Below are positions 18,324 through 26,709 of a stretch of 64,000 nucleotides of DNA, in pieces. A model generated the notes under the pieces. It saw only the letters and a program-made list of their open reading frames with translations. It did no database searches and was not told where the DNA came from. How positions within the stretch are numbered: position 1 is the first letter of the stretch; each line of letters starts with the position of its first letter. A program made the position numbers and the translations under genes. Origin of the DNA: Streptomyces sp. NBC_00510 (lineage in GTDB: Bacteria; Actinomycetota; Actinomycetes; Streptomycetales; Streptomycetaceae); NCBI GenBank assembly GCA_036013505.1, contig CP107851.1:9844001-9908000 (forward strand), given 5' to 3'.

Positions 18324-19337
18324 GTGATCCAAGCATTCCGCACTGACATCAAACCGCCCGACGAGCGGACCGAGTATTGGGCAGACGCCGTGGGCCAGGC
18401 GTTCATCCAGATGGAGGTCCGTAGCCTGGGAGAGGCCATGATCCATGGCGCCATTCGACGGGCATGCGTGGCGGGCGTGCAAGCCGGCGTCATCGAGACA
18501 AGCCCGCAACGGCTGGCCCGGACCGCGCCGCTCATCGCCGCGGACGGCGACGAGTCGCTGGTGGTGAGCCTCCAACGAACCGGTGCCGGCGTCGCGCGTC
18601 AGGACGGCCAGGAGACCCCGGTCGCCGCTGGCGAGTTCGTCATCCTCGATACCCGCAGGCCCTACGCCGTCGAGTTCACCGGCCCGGTACGACGGCATCT
18701 CGTCACAGTCCCGCGCGAGATGCTGGATCTCCCCGACTCGGCACTGCGCCTGGCCACCGGCCGGACCTACTCAACCGGCCAAGGCATCAGTGGAATCCTC
18801 GCGTCGTACGTGAACGGACTCGTCACGATGACGGATCACTGCATCTACGCGCCGACTCCGAAGGACTACCTCAGGCGGGGGATCGTCGACGTGCTGACGG
18901 CCCTGGTCGCCCTGCAGGGCAACATCAAGGACGAAGCGGCCACGCCTGCGGCGGAGGTGGACCTGTTGGGACGCCTGCGCAGCTACATTCGCGCCCACCT
19001 GCAAGACCCCGCACTCTGCCCGGCCTCGCTCGCGGCCGAACACCACATCTCCGTTCGCTACCTGTACCAGCTCTTCCAGGACGAGCCCATGACCGTCGGC
19101 CGTTGGATCCAGCGCCTCAGACTCGAGGCATGCCGAAGGGACCTCGTATCCCCGGAACTCGCGGGGCAGACCGTGGCGGCCGTCGCACACCGCTGGGGCT
19201 TCGCCAGCCACGCGCACTTCAGCCGCACCTTCCGTTCGGTCTACGGCGTGTCTCCCATGGAGTGGCGGCAGACCGGCGTCCTGCAGACTGATCCTTTGCA
19301 GGCCTTCGATCTCCCCTCTCACCAACACAGCGGGTGA
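18324..19337 (+). CDS. AraC family transcriptional regulator
   Basis: 337 residues from GTG 18324 (VIQAFRTDIKPPDERTEYWA). The N-terminal half is an AraC-binding-like cupin (LVVSLQRTGAGVARQDGQET, AGEFVILDTRRPYAVEFTGP); the C-terminal 100 residues are two HTH motifs (CPASLAAEHHISVRYLYQLF and VAAVAHRWGFASHAHFSRTF, ending FRSVYGVSPMEWR), the AraC/XylS signature. It stands alone, so its target cannot be inferred. The left end of an IS256 element begins 95 bp after the stop. Confidence 0.9.
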   Translation: MIQAFRTDIKPPDERTEYWADAVGQAFIQMEVRSLGEAMIHGAIRRACVAGVQAGVIETSPQRLARTAPLIAADGDESLVVSLQRTGAGVARQDGQETPVAAGEFVILDTRRPYAVEFTGPVRRHLVTVPREMLDLPDSALRLATGRTYSTGQGISGILASYVNGLVTMTDHCIYAPTPKDYLRRGIVDVLTALVALQGNIKDEAATPAAEVDLLGRLRSYIRAHLQDPALCPASLAAEHHISVRYLYQLFQDEPMTVGRWIQRLRLEACRRDLVSPELAGQTVAAVAHRWGFASHAHFSRTFRSVYGVSPMEWRQTGVLQTDPLQAFDLPSHQHSG

Positions 19338-19554
19338 TCGGTGCTGCCGTACCGATCCGCGCCACGCGATGCGGGCGCATGCGTGGATCAGGCAGGCTCG
19401 TCTGCGGCCTTGGCCTTGGATGGCTCGGCGCAGAGCAATGCTCGGAACCTGTGGAGCGGTGCGGGGAGGCACGCGGAGGGCGTACCTTCCCGATGATCCC
19501 TTGAAGGTCTCCGAGTAGGCCCGCGTTCGCAGCGCGGGTCGGGAAGGCACGCCC

Positions 19555-20808
19555 GTGCTGAGCGTAGTGAACGCCGACGGCAGTATCGCGTCCGGCTCCC
19601 TGATCGATGAGATCGTCCGCGAGGGCGCCCGCCGGATGCTGGCCGCCGCGTTGGAGGCGGAAGTCAACCAGTACATAGCCGAGTTGGCTGCCGAGACCGA
19701 CGAGCGCGGACGGCGCCTGGTCGTACGCAATGGCCACCACCGGCCCAGGACAGTCGTCACCGCGGCCGGGCCGGTCGAGGTCACCGCGCCGCGTGTCAAT
19801 GACCGCCGCGTCGACGAGGCCACCGGCGAGCGCAAGCGGTTCTCCTCCAAGATCCTTGCGCCGTGGTGCCGCAAGTCACCGAAGATCTCGGAGGTGCTGC
19901 CGCTGCTCTACCTGCACGGACTGTCGTCCGGAGACTTCGTGCCTGCGCTGGAGCAGTTCCTCGGCGGTACGGCCGGACTGTCGGCCGCGACGGTGACTCG
20001 GCTGACGAAGCAGTGGAGCGATGACCACGCCGCCTTCCAAGACCGGGATCTGTCCGACCGCGACTTCGTCTACGTATGGGCCGACGGGGTCCACCCGAAG
20101 GTGCGGCTCGGCCAGGCGCACTCGTGCGTGCTGGTCCTCCTCGGCGTCCGCCTGGACGGCACCAAGGAGCTGATCGCGCTGGCCGAGGGACTGCGGGAGT
20201 CCAGCGAGTCGTGGGCCGACCTGCTGCGTGACTGCCGCCGTCGCGGCATGCGCGATCCCGAACTCGTCGTCGGCGACGGCGCGATGGGCCTGTGGAGAGC
20301 CCTGATCGAGGTGTTCCCGACCGCTCGGCACCAGCGCTGCTGGGTCCATAAAGCCCGTAATGTGACGAACTGTCTTCCGAAGTCCGCACAGCCGGGCGCG
20401 ACGAAGGCAATGCAGGAGATCTACAACGCAGAGGACAGTACCCACGCCGAGAAGGCGATCGAGGCGTTCTCCCGCACTTACGGCACGAAGTGGCCCAAGG
20501 CCGTCGCGAAGATCACCGACGACCGGGACGAGTTGCTTGCGTTCTACGACTTCCCGGCCGAGCACTGGGTCCACCTGCGGACCACGAATCCCATCGAATC
20601 GACCTTCTCCACCGTCAAGCTTCGGACCAAGGTCACCCGAGGCGCCGGCAGCCCGGCCGCGGCCCTGGCCATGGTGTTCAAGCTCGTCGAATCCGCCCAG
20701 GCCCGCTGGCGGGCGATCACCGGAGCCCACCTGGTCCCACTCGTCCGGGCCGGGGCCCGGTTCGAGAACGGCCTGCTGGTCGAACGCACCGAAAGCCACG
20801 CGGCCTGA
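19555..20808 (+). CDS. IS256 (Mutator-like) family transposase
   Basis: 417 residues from GTG 19555. N-terminal LIDEIVREGARRMLAAALEA and EVNQYIAELAAETDERGRRL, then NGHHRPRTVVTAAGPVEVTA; catalytic DDE residues in VYVWADGVHPKVRLG, LVVGDGAMGLWRAL and TTNPIESTFSTVKLRTKVTR. Full length for the family. The stop is followed 13 bp later by a second gene with its own GAGGAGAATG site. Confidence 0.93.
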   Translation: MLSVVNADGSIASGSLIDEIVREGARRMLAAALEAEVNQYIAELAAETDERGRRLVVRNGHHRPRTVVTAAGPVEVTAPRVNDRRVDEATGERKRFSSKILAPWCRKSPKISEVLPLLYLHGLSSGDFVPALEQFLGGTAGLSAATVTRLTKQWSDDHAAFQDRDLSDRDFVYVWADGVHPKVRLGQAHSCVLVLLGVRLDGTKELIALAEGLRESSESWADLLRDCRRRGMRDPELVVGDGAMGLWRALIEVFPTARHQRCWVHKARNVTNCLPKSAQPGATKAMQEIYNAEDSTHAEKAIEAFSRTYGTKWPKAVAKITDDRDELLAFYDFPAEHWVHLRTTNPIESTFSTVKLRTKVTRGAGSPAAALAMVFKLVESAQARWRAITGAHLVPLVRAGARFENGLLVERTESHAA

Positions 20809-20821
20809 GGAGAATGCCCAG

Positions 20822-21148
20822 ATGACCGTCTCCGACACCTACGGCACGAACTCCTACACGGCCAAGGAGTTGGCCAGCCTGCTCGCCGACCGACTAGACG
20901 TGACCTTCATCGAACGCGAGAGCGACTACCTCGGTGTCTACCTCCTGGCCACCCTCGCCGACACGACCCGCCTCCAGATCCAGCCGAACGCCATTCCCGG
21001 AGACGACGGGGAAGACGATCTCTACGACGACGAGCACCCCGACGTGTCGATACTCCTGCTCATCACCTCGCCGGCCGTCGCCGAGCCTCTCAGCGACGAG
21101 CTCTCGGCGGTCGGAGGACTCACCAGGCTCCGATCAACTCGAAGCTGA
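20822..21148 (+). CDS. small acidic protein carried inside the IS256 ends
   Basis: 108 residues from ATG 20822, preceded by GAGGAG at 20808. Reads TNSYTAKELASLLADRLDVT, FIERESDYLGVYLLATLADT, then an acidic IPGDDGEDDLYDDEHPDVSI and LLLITSPAVAEPLSDELSAV. No family recognised; small, acidic and single-domain like many immunity proteins. It is in the same direction as the transposase, in operon spacing, and within the terminal repeats, so it should move with the element. Confidence 0.65.
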   Translation: MTVSDTYGTNSYTAKELASLLADRLDVTFIERESDYLGVYLLATLADTTRLQIQPNAIPGDDGEDDLYDDEHPDVSILLLITSPAVAEPLSDELSAVGGLTRLRSTRS

Positions 21149-21157
21149 GCAACTGCC

Positions 21158-21182
21158 GATCCACAAGTCTTGACTATTGCTC
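21158..21182 (-). repeat. right terminal inverted repeat of the IS256 element
   Basis: Reverse complement reads GAGCAATAGTCAAGACTTGT and pairs with 19433-19457 (18 of 25). Confidence 0.65.
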
Positions 21183-21798
21183 CCCGATCTTCGAGGCTCG
21201 CCCCATGGTGGCTGCGTAAAGCCGCGGAACCGCCCGTCCCAGCCACAGCGGGTTTCCCCTCAGCCAACCCCTCGCCGTCTGGCGGGCGGCCGGCGGCCGG
21301 GCCGGAGCGGGACGAAGGCAGGAGCGGCGGCCCGAGGCGCCAGGCCGCGGGCTGCCGCGCTCTGCGCGGAGGGAGCGTCTTGATGAGGTGGAGAAAGTCT
21401 TACCGCGCCCCCGGGTGATCGTCTGTGTCCTGACTCGGCTGACAGTTGGAGCCGTTGGGCTGTCCATGGCGCTGGGGGACGTGCGTCGGTCAGGATGAAT
21501 CAGAGGCGTCGACCTTGGTGGGTGCGACGCCGAGGACGGTGACATGCCTTCGTTGCGCGCCGTTAGTCGATGAACTTGGCCTCAGGGCAACGGGCTTGTA
21601 CGCCATGGGTGCCGTCTCGTCGGCTCATTCTCCGGCCGTGATTGATCTTCACTGAGGTGAGGCCAGGCGCTTGCGGTCGTGGCTGCACACCTGTGGGCCG
21701 GAACCGTCCAGAGCGTCCAGGAGTCGGACCGCGAAGACTCCGGACATGCGCTCTGCGACCTCTTCGGGCGCAGTTCGGGGTCTCCTTGCCGTGCAAGC

Positions 21799-22308
21799 TC
21801 AGCCCCTTGGAGTTGACGATGAACGCTTCTGGAGCAGCTCGTGAACCGCGCGGACGACGTTGCTGGTGATCTCGTCCCGGGAGATCGTCCAGTCCTCGTT
21901 CCAGTCGTCGAGCTGGATGGCGCACGTGACGACGGGCTCCAACACGGGTGGATACCGGAGTTCCATGGCTGCCTCGGTCCAGATCATGTCCGCGCCGGTC
22001 GCGGGGTCGAGTGACCCGTCGGCGATTTGCTCGGCCAGCCAATAGGCCAAGGCCAGCTTGGTCGCAGTCGGATCCGCCTGTGGTTCGAAGACGAATCCGA
22101 GCTCTTCCATCACCTGATCGAACAGCTCGGACGCTTCGGGTTCCTCGCGCCGCCCGAGTCCGGCGAGCAGTGGCAGCGACGGCGTTTCCACGTCGGCCAG
22201 GAGGGCGTCGAGAGCCGCTGCAATGAGCCGATCAGAGCCTACGGGCCGTTCGAACGCACGCGACCGCGCGAGCATCTTCAGCTGCCTGACAGCCTCGTCT
22301 TCGGTCAC
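21799..22308 (-). CDS. hypothetical protein (intact copy of the duplicated gene)
   Basis: 169 residues from GTG 22308, behind AAGGGGG. Reads VTEDEAVRQLKMLARSRAFE, RLIAAALDALLADVETPSLP, ELFDQVMEELGFVFEPQADP, then LAYWLAEQIADGSLDPATGA and CAIQLDDWNEDWTISRDEIT, then VVRAVHELLQKRSSSTPRG. A helical acidic cytosolic protein; no family recognised, but its size and setting are those of orphan immunity genes. The second copy at 32897-33405 is frameshifted. Confidence 0.7.
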   Translation of the reverse strand: MTEDEAVRQLKMLARSRAFERPVGSDRLIAAALDALLADVETPSLPLLAGLGRREEPEASELFDQVMEELGFVFEPQADPTATKLALAYWLAEQIADGSLDPATGADMIWTEAAMELRYPPVLEPVVTCAIQLDDWNEDWTISRDEITSNVVRAVHELLQKRSSSTPRG

Positions 22309-22478
22309 GTCTGCACCCCCTTGTCGACCACGCCGGACCGGCATCGTGTCACGTCAGTAGCGCTCGGCCGCAAGCGGTTATGGGGCCCGACACGGCAGGC
22401 GGAGAGACCACATCCGGAGGCGGCAGACCAGCGCGATGGCTGCCGTCGACCGCTGCCGTTGATGTCGAAAGTGGATGT

Positions 22479-22514
22479 CAAAGGCCCCGGACCTTGATCG
22501 GTCCGGAGCCTTTT
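22479..22514 (-). terminator. terminator after the tRNA-Arg 3' half, copy A
   Basis: On the minus strand GGCTCCGGACC, a short loop, GGTCCGGGGCC, then TTT: a strong hairpin just beyond the tRNA end. The same hairpin lies at 33575-33611 in copy B. Confidence 0.75.
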
Positions 22515-22520
22515 CCCTTG

Positions 22521-22562
22521 TGCCCCAGGCAGGATTCGAACCTGCGACACCCGCTTTAGGAG
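22521..22562 (-). other. 3' half of a tRNA-Arg(CCU) gene (attachment-site scar), copy A
   Basis: On the minus strand the sequence runs from anticodon loop CTCCTAA through AGCGG, the variable loop, T-arm GCAGGTTCGAATCCTGC and acceptor CTGGGGCA. The 5' half is absent: sequence to the right does not complete any cloverleaf. This is the usual core used by tyrosine integrases. The anticodon CCU is read from the loop. Confidence 0.75.
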
Positions 22563-22570
22563 TTCGTTCA

Positions 22571-23243
22571 CGGCTACGCGCGGGCTGCCGCGTCGCTACT
22601 ACAAAGGGCCAGGGTAGGTCGCCCGCTACCGCTAGGGTCCTCGTGGGTACGGCTCTGTTGCCGTCATCTGCTGCCGTCAGGATCTGCAGAGCCAGTCGGG
22701 CAGCGGACAACGGTGAGGCCCCGCCGCGCAGCCCACAACCGGTGGGGGCCTCCCTCATTTCTCGGGCGGTCCCGCGGGCGCGTGATGAGGGAGCGTGAGC
22801 GGCCCCGCCGCGAACCTAGGGGAAGGACCTTCGACGGGACCGCGTCTCCGAGCCCGTTCGGCCAGCCGCGGTGGACCACTCGCATGGCCGGCGGGCAGAT
22901 GTGCGGCCATGCTCCGGGGTGCAGCTTCGACAAGCTAAGGACAGGGCCGCACTCCCAGGATGCTCCAGTCCTCGGGAGAGTGCGAGGCCCCATCGCGCGC
23001 TGCTGACCTCGGCTCCGTGGTGTGACGGTTCGTTGGGTTAGCTGACGGCTGCCGCCGGTTGAAAGCCGTGGTGTGTGCGATACGCGGATGGGGGCGGGCT
23101 GACGGCCGAGAGGCGCCGGCGCCAGGAGACGTCATGCAGCGCGTGCGTCGAGGAGACCAAGCGGCGCCGCGGATGAGCGGCTCCCTCCCGGGACCGGGAA
23201 GGCCCCGCGGACCCACGCTGCCCTCGGGGGGCTTCCGCAGACG
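22571..23243. other. 670-bp stretch without a recognised gene
   Basis: Begins right after the duplicated block. It contains TTGCCGTCAT/TGCCGTCA near 22660, also found at 33757-33778 next to copy B, so decayed similarity extends beyond the duplication. No coding sequence, RNA or terminator is convincing. Confidence 0.4.
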
Positions 23244-23483
23244 TCACCGGTTGAGGCAGACGTTGCCGAACGCGGGGTTGAGCAGGGCGGCAGCGTTGAT
23301 GGTGTTGCCGCAGATGTTGATCGGGATGTTGATCGGGATCTGAATCGCGTTGCCGGAGAGAACGCCGGGCGACCCGACGGCCGCGGCACCCGCGTTGGAG
23401 TTGGCGAGCGCCGTGCCGGTTGAACCGGCGGCGACCGCACCGGCGGCGGCGATGACAAGGGCGGCCTTCTTGGCGCTGTTCAT
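23244..23483 (-). CDS. chaplin (short, cell-wall/surface hydrophobic protein)
   Basis: 79 residues, the size of short chaplins, which are secreted and assemble into amphipathic fibrils coating aerial hyphae and spores of Streptomyces. ATG 23483. Signal peptide KKAALVIAAAGAVAAGSTGT to ALA about residue 27, then the mature chaplin domain NSNAGAAAVGSPGVLSGNAI, QIPINIPINICGNTINAAAL, LNPAFGNVCLNR with the two conserved cysteines. No sortase motif. RBS AGGAGGAA lies upstream. It stands alone among mobile debris. Confidence 0.95.
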   Translation of the reverse strand: MNSAKKAALVIAAAGAVAAGSTGTALANSNAGAAAVGSPGVLSGNAIQIPINIPINICGNTINAAALLNPAFGNVCLNR

Positions 23484-23801
23484 AGAGCTGTTCCTCCTGT
23501 GATGACACGGCCCCCTCGACCAGGGGCCGCACTTTGAAGAACGCCGAGGCCGGGGCAGTGACACGGGAAGGTCGCGGAAAACCTCCGTACGGCGGAGCCT
23601 GCGATTCGTACAAGGGACCAGCCTCGGAGCGGCGCGCTCCGGGACCAGTGGCTACGTCGGGCCGCGATGCTGACGTCCTGCCGGCAGCCGCTGCTACAAC
23701 CGGAGGCGACCAGCCATCAGTAAACCAACGAGTCGTCACCCCGAAGAGCCGACCTCAGTAACGGGCTCCGAGCTGCGCCAAGAGCCCAATCTGACTGGCC
23801 T
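23484..23801. other. 318-bp region upstream of the chaplin gene
   Basis: Upstream region of the minus-strand chaplin, presumably holding its promoter. I see no gene and no recognisable promoter box. It ends at the CTAG target of the next IS. Confidence 0.4.
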
Positions 23802-25251
23802 CTAGTAGTGCTTGGTCAGGTCGGTATTGGGGTGGGTATGTCGCGGTGGCAGGTGGGGCAGGCGCCGGTCCAGGTCGCGAGGAGGATCTGCAGGTCACGC
23901 ACGACCTGGTAGAGGCTCAGACCGGCGCCGCGTCTTTTGGGGCTCGGGTCAGTCGCTGCAGGGTGCAGAAGGCATGGGCGATGGAGACGAGGGTGACGTG
24001 GTGGTGCCAGCCGTTCCAGGTCCGGCCCTCGAAGTGGGCCAGGCCCAGGGCCTGCTTCATCTCCCGGTAGTCGTGCTCGATGCGCCAGCGGAGTTTGGCG
24101 AGACGGACCAAGGTGGTCAGCGCGGTGGTCTCGGGCAGGTCGGACAGCCAGAACTGGACCGGCTCCTTCTCACCCGCGGGCCACTCGGCCAGCAGCCAGC
24201 ACGCCGGCAGTTCCACGCCATCGGTGGCCTGCCGGATCTCACGTCCGGCGGGCCGGATCCGCAAGACGACGAACCTGGAGTAGATCCGCTTGACCCCTGA
24301 GCGGCCGGTGCCCGGCCGGGATCCCTCGCGCCACTGCACCGGCCGTGCCGCGCTCCGGCCCGCCTCGATGACCAGTTCCTTCACCGAGCGGGCAGGCTCT
24401 GGGTATTTCGGCACCGGCGGCCGGCCGGTCCCGCAGTACGGTTCGGCGACCGGTGCCGCATCGCCGGGCTGGGCCGACAGCGTGCTGGAAATACCCACCA
24501 CGTAGTGCATGCCCCGCGCGTTCAGGCCGAGCCGGAAGGCCGCCGCGTCGCCGTATCCGGCGTCCGCGATCGCCAGCGGCACATCGATCCCCCACGAGCG
24601 GGTCTCATCGGCCATGTCCAGCGCCAGCTGCCACTTCTCGACATGGCCGACGTCCTCGGGGATCGCGCAGGCCGCACGGCGTGCAACCTTGTCCGGGTCC
24701 GCTTTCGGCGAGGACGGATCCCAGCCCTCGGGCAGGAACAGGCGCCAGTTCACGGCCGCCGAGGCATGGTCACGGGCCAGATGGAGCGAGACACCCACCT
24801 GGCAGTTGGTGACCTTGCCCGCGGTGCCGGTGTACTGCCGTGACACACACGCCGAGGCGTTGCCGTCCTTCAGGAACCCGGTGTCGTCGAAGACCAGAGC
24901 GGTGGGCCGGATCACCGATTCCATCTTCCACGCCAGACGGGCCCGCAGATGGGACGGATCCCACGGACTGGTGGTGATGAAGTGGGCCAGCGCCTGCCGG
25001 TTGCCGTCCTCTCCCAACCGAGCGGCCATCGGCTCGACCGACTTGCGCCGCGCGTCCGTCATCAGACCACGCAGATACACCTGCCCCCACCGGCGCTGAT
25101 CCTTGCGCGCGAACGGCTCGAACACCTCCGCCGCGAACGCCTCCAACTCATCACGCACCACAGCAACTTCGTCCGGACTCACACCCTCCCAACGCCCGAC
25201 CACCCCACAAGGACACGCACAGACTCAGCCGACCTGACCAAGCACTACTAG
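23802..25251 (-). mobile_element. IS701 family insertion sequence with CTAG target duplication
   Basis: CTAG 23802-23805 and 25248-25251 flank perfect 19-bp inverted repeats TAGTGCTTGGTCAGGTCGG (23806-23824) and its complement (25229-25247). One transposase on the minus strand. Complete, recent-looking element of 1442 bp. Confidence 0.92.
23917..25203 (-). CDS. IS701 family transposase
   Basis: 428 residues. Conserved segments: EVFEPFARKDQRRWGQVYLR, LVFDDTGFLKDGNASACVSR, QYTGTAGKVTNCQVGVSLHL, ADAGYGDAAAFRLGLNARGM, RWRIEHDYREMKQALGLAHF, with DDE catalytic residues in FDDTG, ADAGYGD and EHDYREMK. Distinct from the IS701 enzyme at 4751-6010. Full length between perfect ends, so likely active. 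Confidence 0.93.
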   Translation of the reverse strand: MVGRWEGVSPDEVAVVRDELEAFAAEVFEPFARKDQRRWGQVYLRGLMTDARRKSVEPMAARLGEDGNRQALAHFITTSPWDPSHLRARLAWKMESVIRPTALVFDDTGFLKDGNASACVSRQYTGTAGKVTNCQVGVSLHLARDHASAAVNWRLFLPEGWDPSSPKADPDKVARRAACAIPEDVGHVEKWQLALDMADETRSWGIDVPLAIADAGYGDAAAFRLGLNARGMHYVVGISSTLSAQPGDAAPVAEPYCGTGRPPVPKYPEPARSVKELVIEAGRSAARPVQWREGSRPGTGRSGVKRIYSRFVVLRIRPAGREIRQATDGVELPACWLLAEWPAGEKEPVQFWLSDLPETTALTTLVRLAKLRWRIEHDYREMKQALGLAHFEGRTWNGWHHHVTLVSIAHAFCTLQRLTRAPKDAAPV

Positions 25252-25254
25252 AGC

Positions 25255-25390
25255 ACCGCCTTACATGTTCGGGCCAGGCTCCGTGAGACCTGTCGGAAGG
25301 CGCCTACTGGAGCGGCCAACGGTCGGTCGCTGGTTGCACGGTTCCGCAGTCATCTGTCGACGTTGATGTCATCTGGTGATGTCAGTCGTG
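25255..25390. repeat. diverged non-coding repeat, copy 1
   Basis: GAAGGCGCCTAC at about 25298 and CGACGTTGATGTCATCTGGT at about 25355 recur, diverged, at 26775-26912. The block precedes the receiver-domain gene. Possibly a leader or an attachment-region remnant. Confidence 0.55.
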
Positions 25391-25452
25391 CCGCTCCTGT
25401 ACGCGTTGGGCGTTCGGCAGCACAGTCGGGCGGCATCGGCCATCATGTTCGC

Positions 25453-26085
25453 ATGCCTGATTCCATATGGATCAAAGTAGTTGGCACCGTACCCGCAGTC
25501 CTCTGGGTCGCTTTCGCCGCTACTGTCTACTTCACACTGCGGGGAACGATCATTCAGCGTATGGTTCCGCGGCTAACCTCACTGCGAGCCCTCGGTGTTG
25601 AGATTGAGCTTGCCGGCGAGCTGCTCGACCGTGCCCAGGACGAGAGCCAGACGACCGTTACTGCCACTGCTAGACGCATGGCACTGGGAAGACTGGAACA
25701 CGCTGCGGACCTGCTTAGGGGCGGCAAGGTGTTATGGGTAGACGACCGCCCGGAGGGAAACGTCCCGCTCGTTGAGCTCTTCCGTAGCGTCGGCATGCAA
25801 GTTGATCTTGCCTTGTCGACGGATGAGGCGGTCCCTCTGTTCCGGCGCAAGCCCTATGACGTGATCATTAGCGACTTCAGCCGCGACGGGGACCGGGAAG
25901 CGGGCATCAAGATGCTACGAGTTCTCGAACAGTACAACATCGACGTACCTGTGTTGATCTACACGGGGAGATTTGCGCCCGAGAGGGGCGTCGACCGGCG
26001 AATCTTCGCGGGGACCACGGCACCTGTAGAGCTGGTCCACTACGTCATTGACCTGATGGAACGGGCCCGCTTGGGCTCGTTGTGA
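25453..26085 (+). CDS. membrane-anchored receiver-domain protein
   Basis: 210 residues from ATG 25453. One N-terminal membrane helix (about 9-29, VGTVPAVLWVAFAATVYFTL), a helical linker, then a response-regulator receiver fold from about residue 92: VLWVDDRPEG (acidic pair D97/D98), YDVIISDFSRDGD (phosphoacceptor D141) and VLIYTGR (T171). The usual conserved Lys near the end is not evident (AGTTAPVEL). No output domain. Such a protein may sense or sequester phosphate at the membrane, or act as an atypical partner; function unknown. No kinase adjoins it. Confidence 0.72.
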   Translation: MPDSIWIKVVGTVPAVLWVAFAATVYFTLRGTIIQRMVPRLTSLRALGVEIELAGELLDRAQDESQTTVTATARRMALGRLEHAADLLRGGKVLWVDDRPEGNVPLVELFRSVGMQVDLALSTDEAVPLFRRKPYDVIISDFSRDGDREAGIKMLRVLEQYNIDVPVLIYTGRFAPERGVDRRIFAGTTAPVELVHYVIDLMERARLGSL

Positions 26086-26221
26086 CTGGAGACATCTGCT
26101 TTGTAAGCCTGGTGGTCAGGGTCGTCGAGGGTTCGCAGGTCAGAGCGGCCGTGAAGAGACCCCAGCTCAGTCAGCAATCTCGACCGCGACGAACACGTTG
26201 CCCGTGGCTGACCGCCTGATG

Positions 26222-26239
26222 TGGCACGGCTGTGGCACG
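26222..26239 (+). repeat. integrase-arm-like repeat 1
   Basis: TGGCACG, four bases, TGGCACG (11-bp period), preceded by CCCGTGGCTGACCG. One of four in the island (also 28434, 29208, 36408). It lies just before the DUF4240 gene. Confidence 0.6.
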
Positions 26240-26265
26240 CCGCCCTTCTGTCAGACCCATCCGTC

Positions 26266-26709
26266 ATGCTCTGGATCGTGGATGAGAACGCCTTCTGGCA
26301 GTTGATCGAGGACTGCAAGCCAGGGACGCCGGACCCGGACGCGGAGCAACTCGTGGCGGCTCTGACGTCGCGCCTGGTCGAGGGTCCCTTGGCGACAGTC
26401 AAACAGTTCGCAGAACAGTTGTCATGGGCGCTGTACCGACTGGATTCCAGGGAGTATGGGCACAGCCTGTCGGGCGACGCCTTCCTGTACACCCGGGCCG
26501 CTGTCGTTGCTGCCGGCCGGGGCACGTACGACCGCGTCCTTCGGGATGCGGCAGCGTTCGAGCCCTTCGCCACTGGCAACGTCTGGGCCGAAAGCTTGCT
26601 CTACGTTCCAGATCGGGCGTACGAGCACCTCACCGGCGAGGAGTGGGGCCGCCGGACGCGCTACTCCTATGAGTCCTACTCCAACACCGCGGGCTGGGCC
26701 CGTTCATAG
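26266..26709 (+). CDS. DUF4240 domain-containing protein
   Basis: 147 residues from ATG 26266 (MLWIVDENAFWQLIEDCK). DUF4240 signatures: a start with xxxFWxLI, ATVKQFAEQLSWALYRLDS, SLSGDAFLYTRAAVVAAGRG and VWAESLLYVPDRAYEHLTGE. Proteins of this domain are uncharacterised and often lie in toxin-immunity loci. Upstream ATG-like frames cross the arm-like repeat and are rejected. No partner toxin nearby. Confidence 0.75.
   Translation: MLWIVDENAFWQLIEDCKPGTPDPDAEQLVAALTSRLVEGPLATVKQFAEQLSWALYRLDSREYGHSLSGDAFLYTRAAVVAAGRGTYDRVLRDAAAFEPFATGNVWAESLLYVPDRAYEHLTGEEWGRRTRYSYESYSNTAGWARS

Larger units (their letters stand above)
19433..21182 (+). mobile_element. IS256 family element with a second gene inside its ends
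   Basis: Left end GAGCAATGCTCGGAACCTGT (19433-19457) and right end 21158-21182 are inverted repeats matching at 18 of 25 positions. They enclose the transposase (19555-20808) and a small gene (20822-21148). No clear 8-bp target duplication is visible. Right flank runs straight into the block shared with 32274-32310. Confidence 0.65.
21379..22570. repeat. 1.19-kb duplicated block, copy A
   Basis: Near-identical in the same orientation to 32477-33667 (offset 11,098 then 11,097 because of a one-base deletion in copy B; only a few substitutions noticed). It holds a 169-codon gene, a terminator and the 3' half of a tRNA-Arg gene, and stops at GTTCGTTCA. Shorter similarity continues left (21183-21216 with 32275-32308) and right (TTGCCGTCAT motifs). 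Confidence 0.95.

Noticed and set aside
21563-22042. 159-codon minus-strand frame overlapping the duplicated gene (also at 32661-33140)
   Set aside because: Overlaps the better supported 169-residue gene in another frame and reads as Arg-rich shadow.
22521-22562. complete tRNA-Arg gene
   Set aside because: No 5' half; acceptor and D-arm partners are absent on the expected side.
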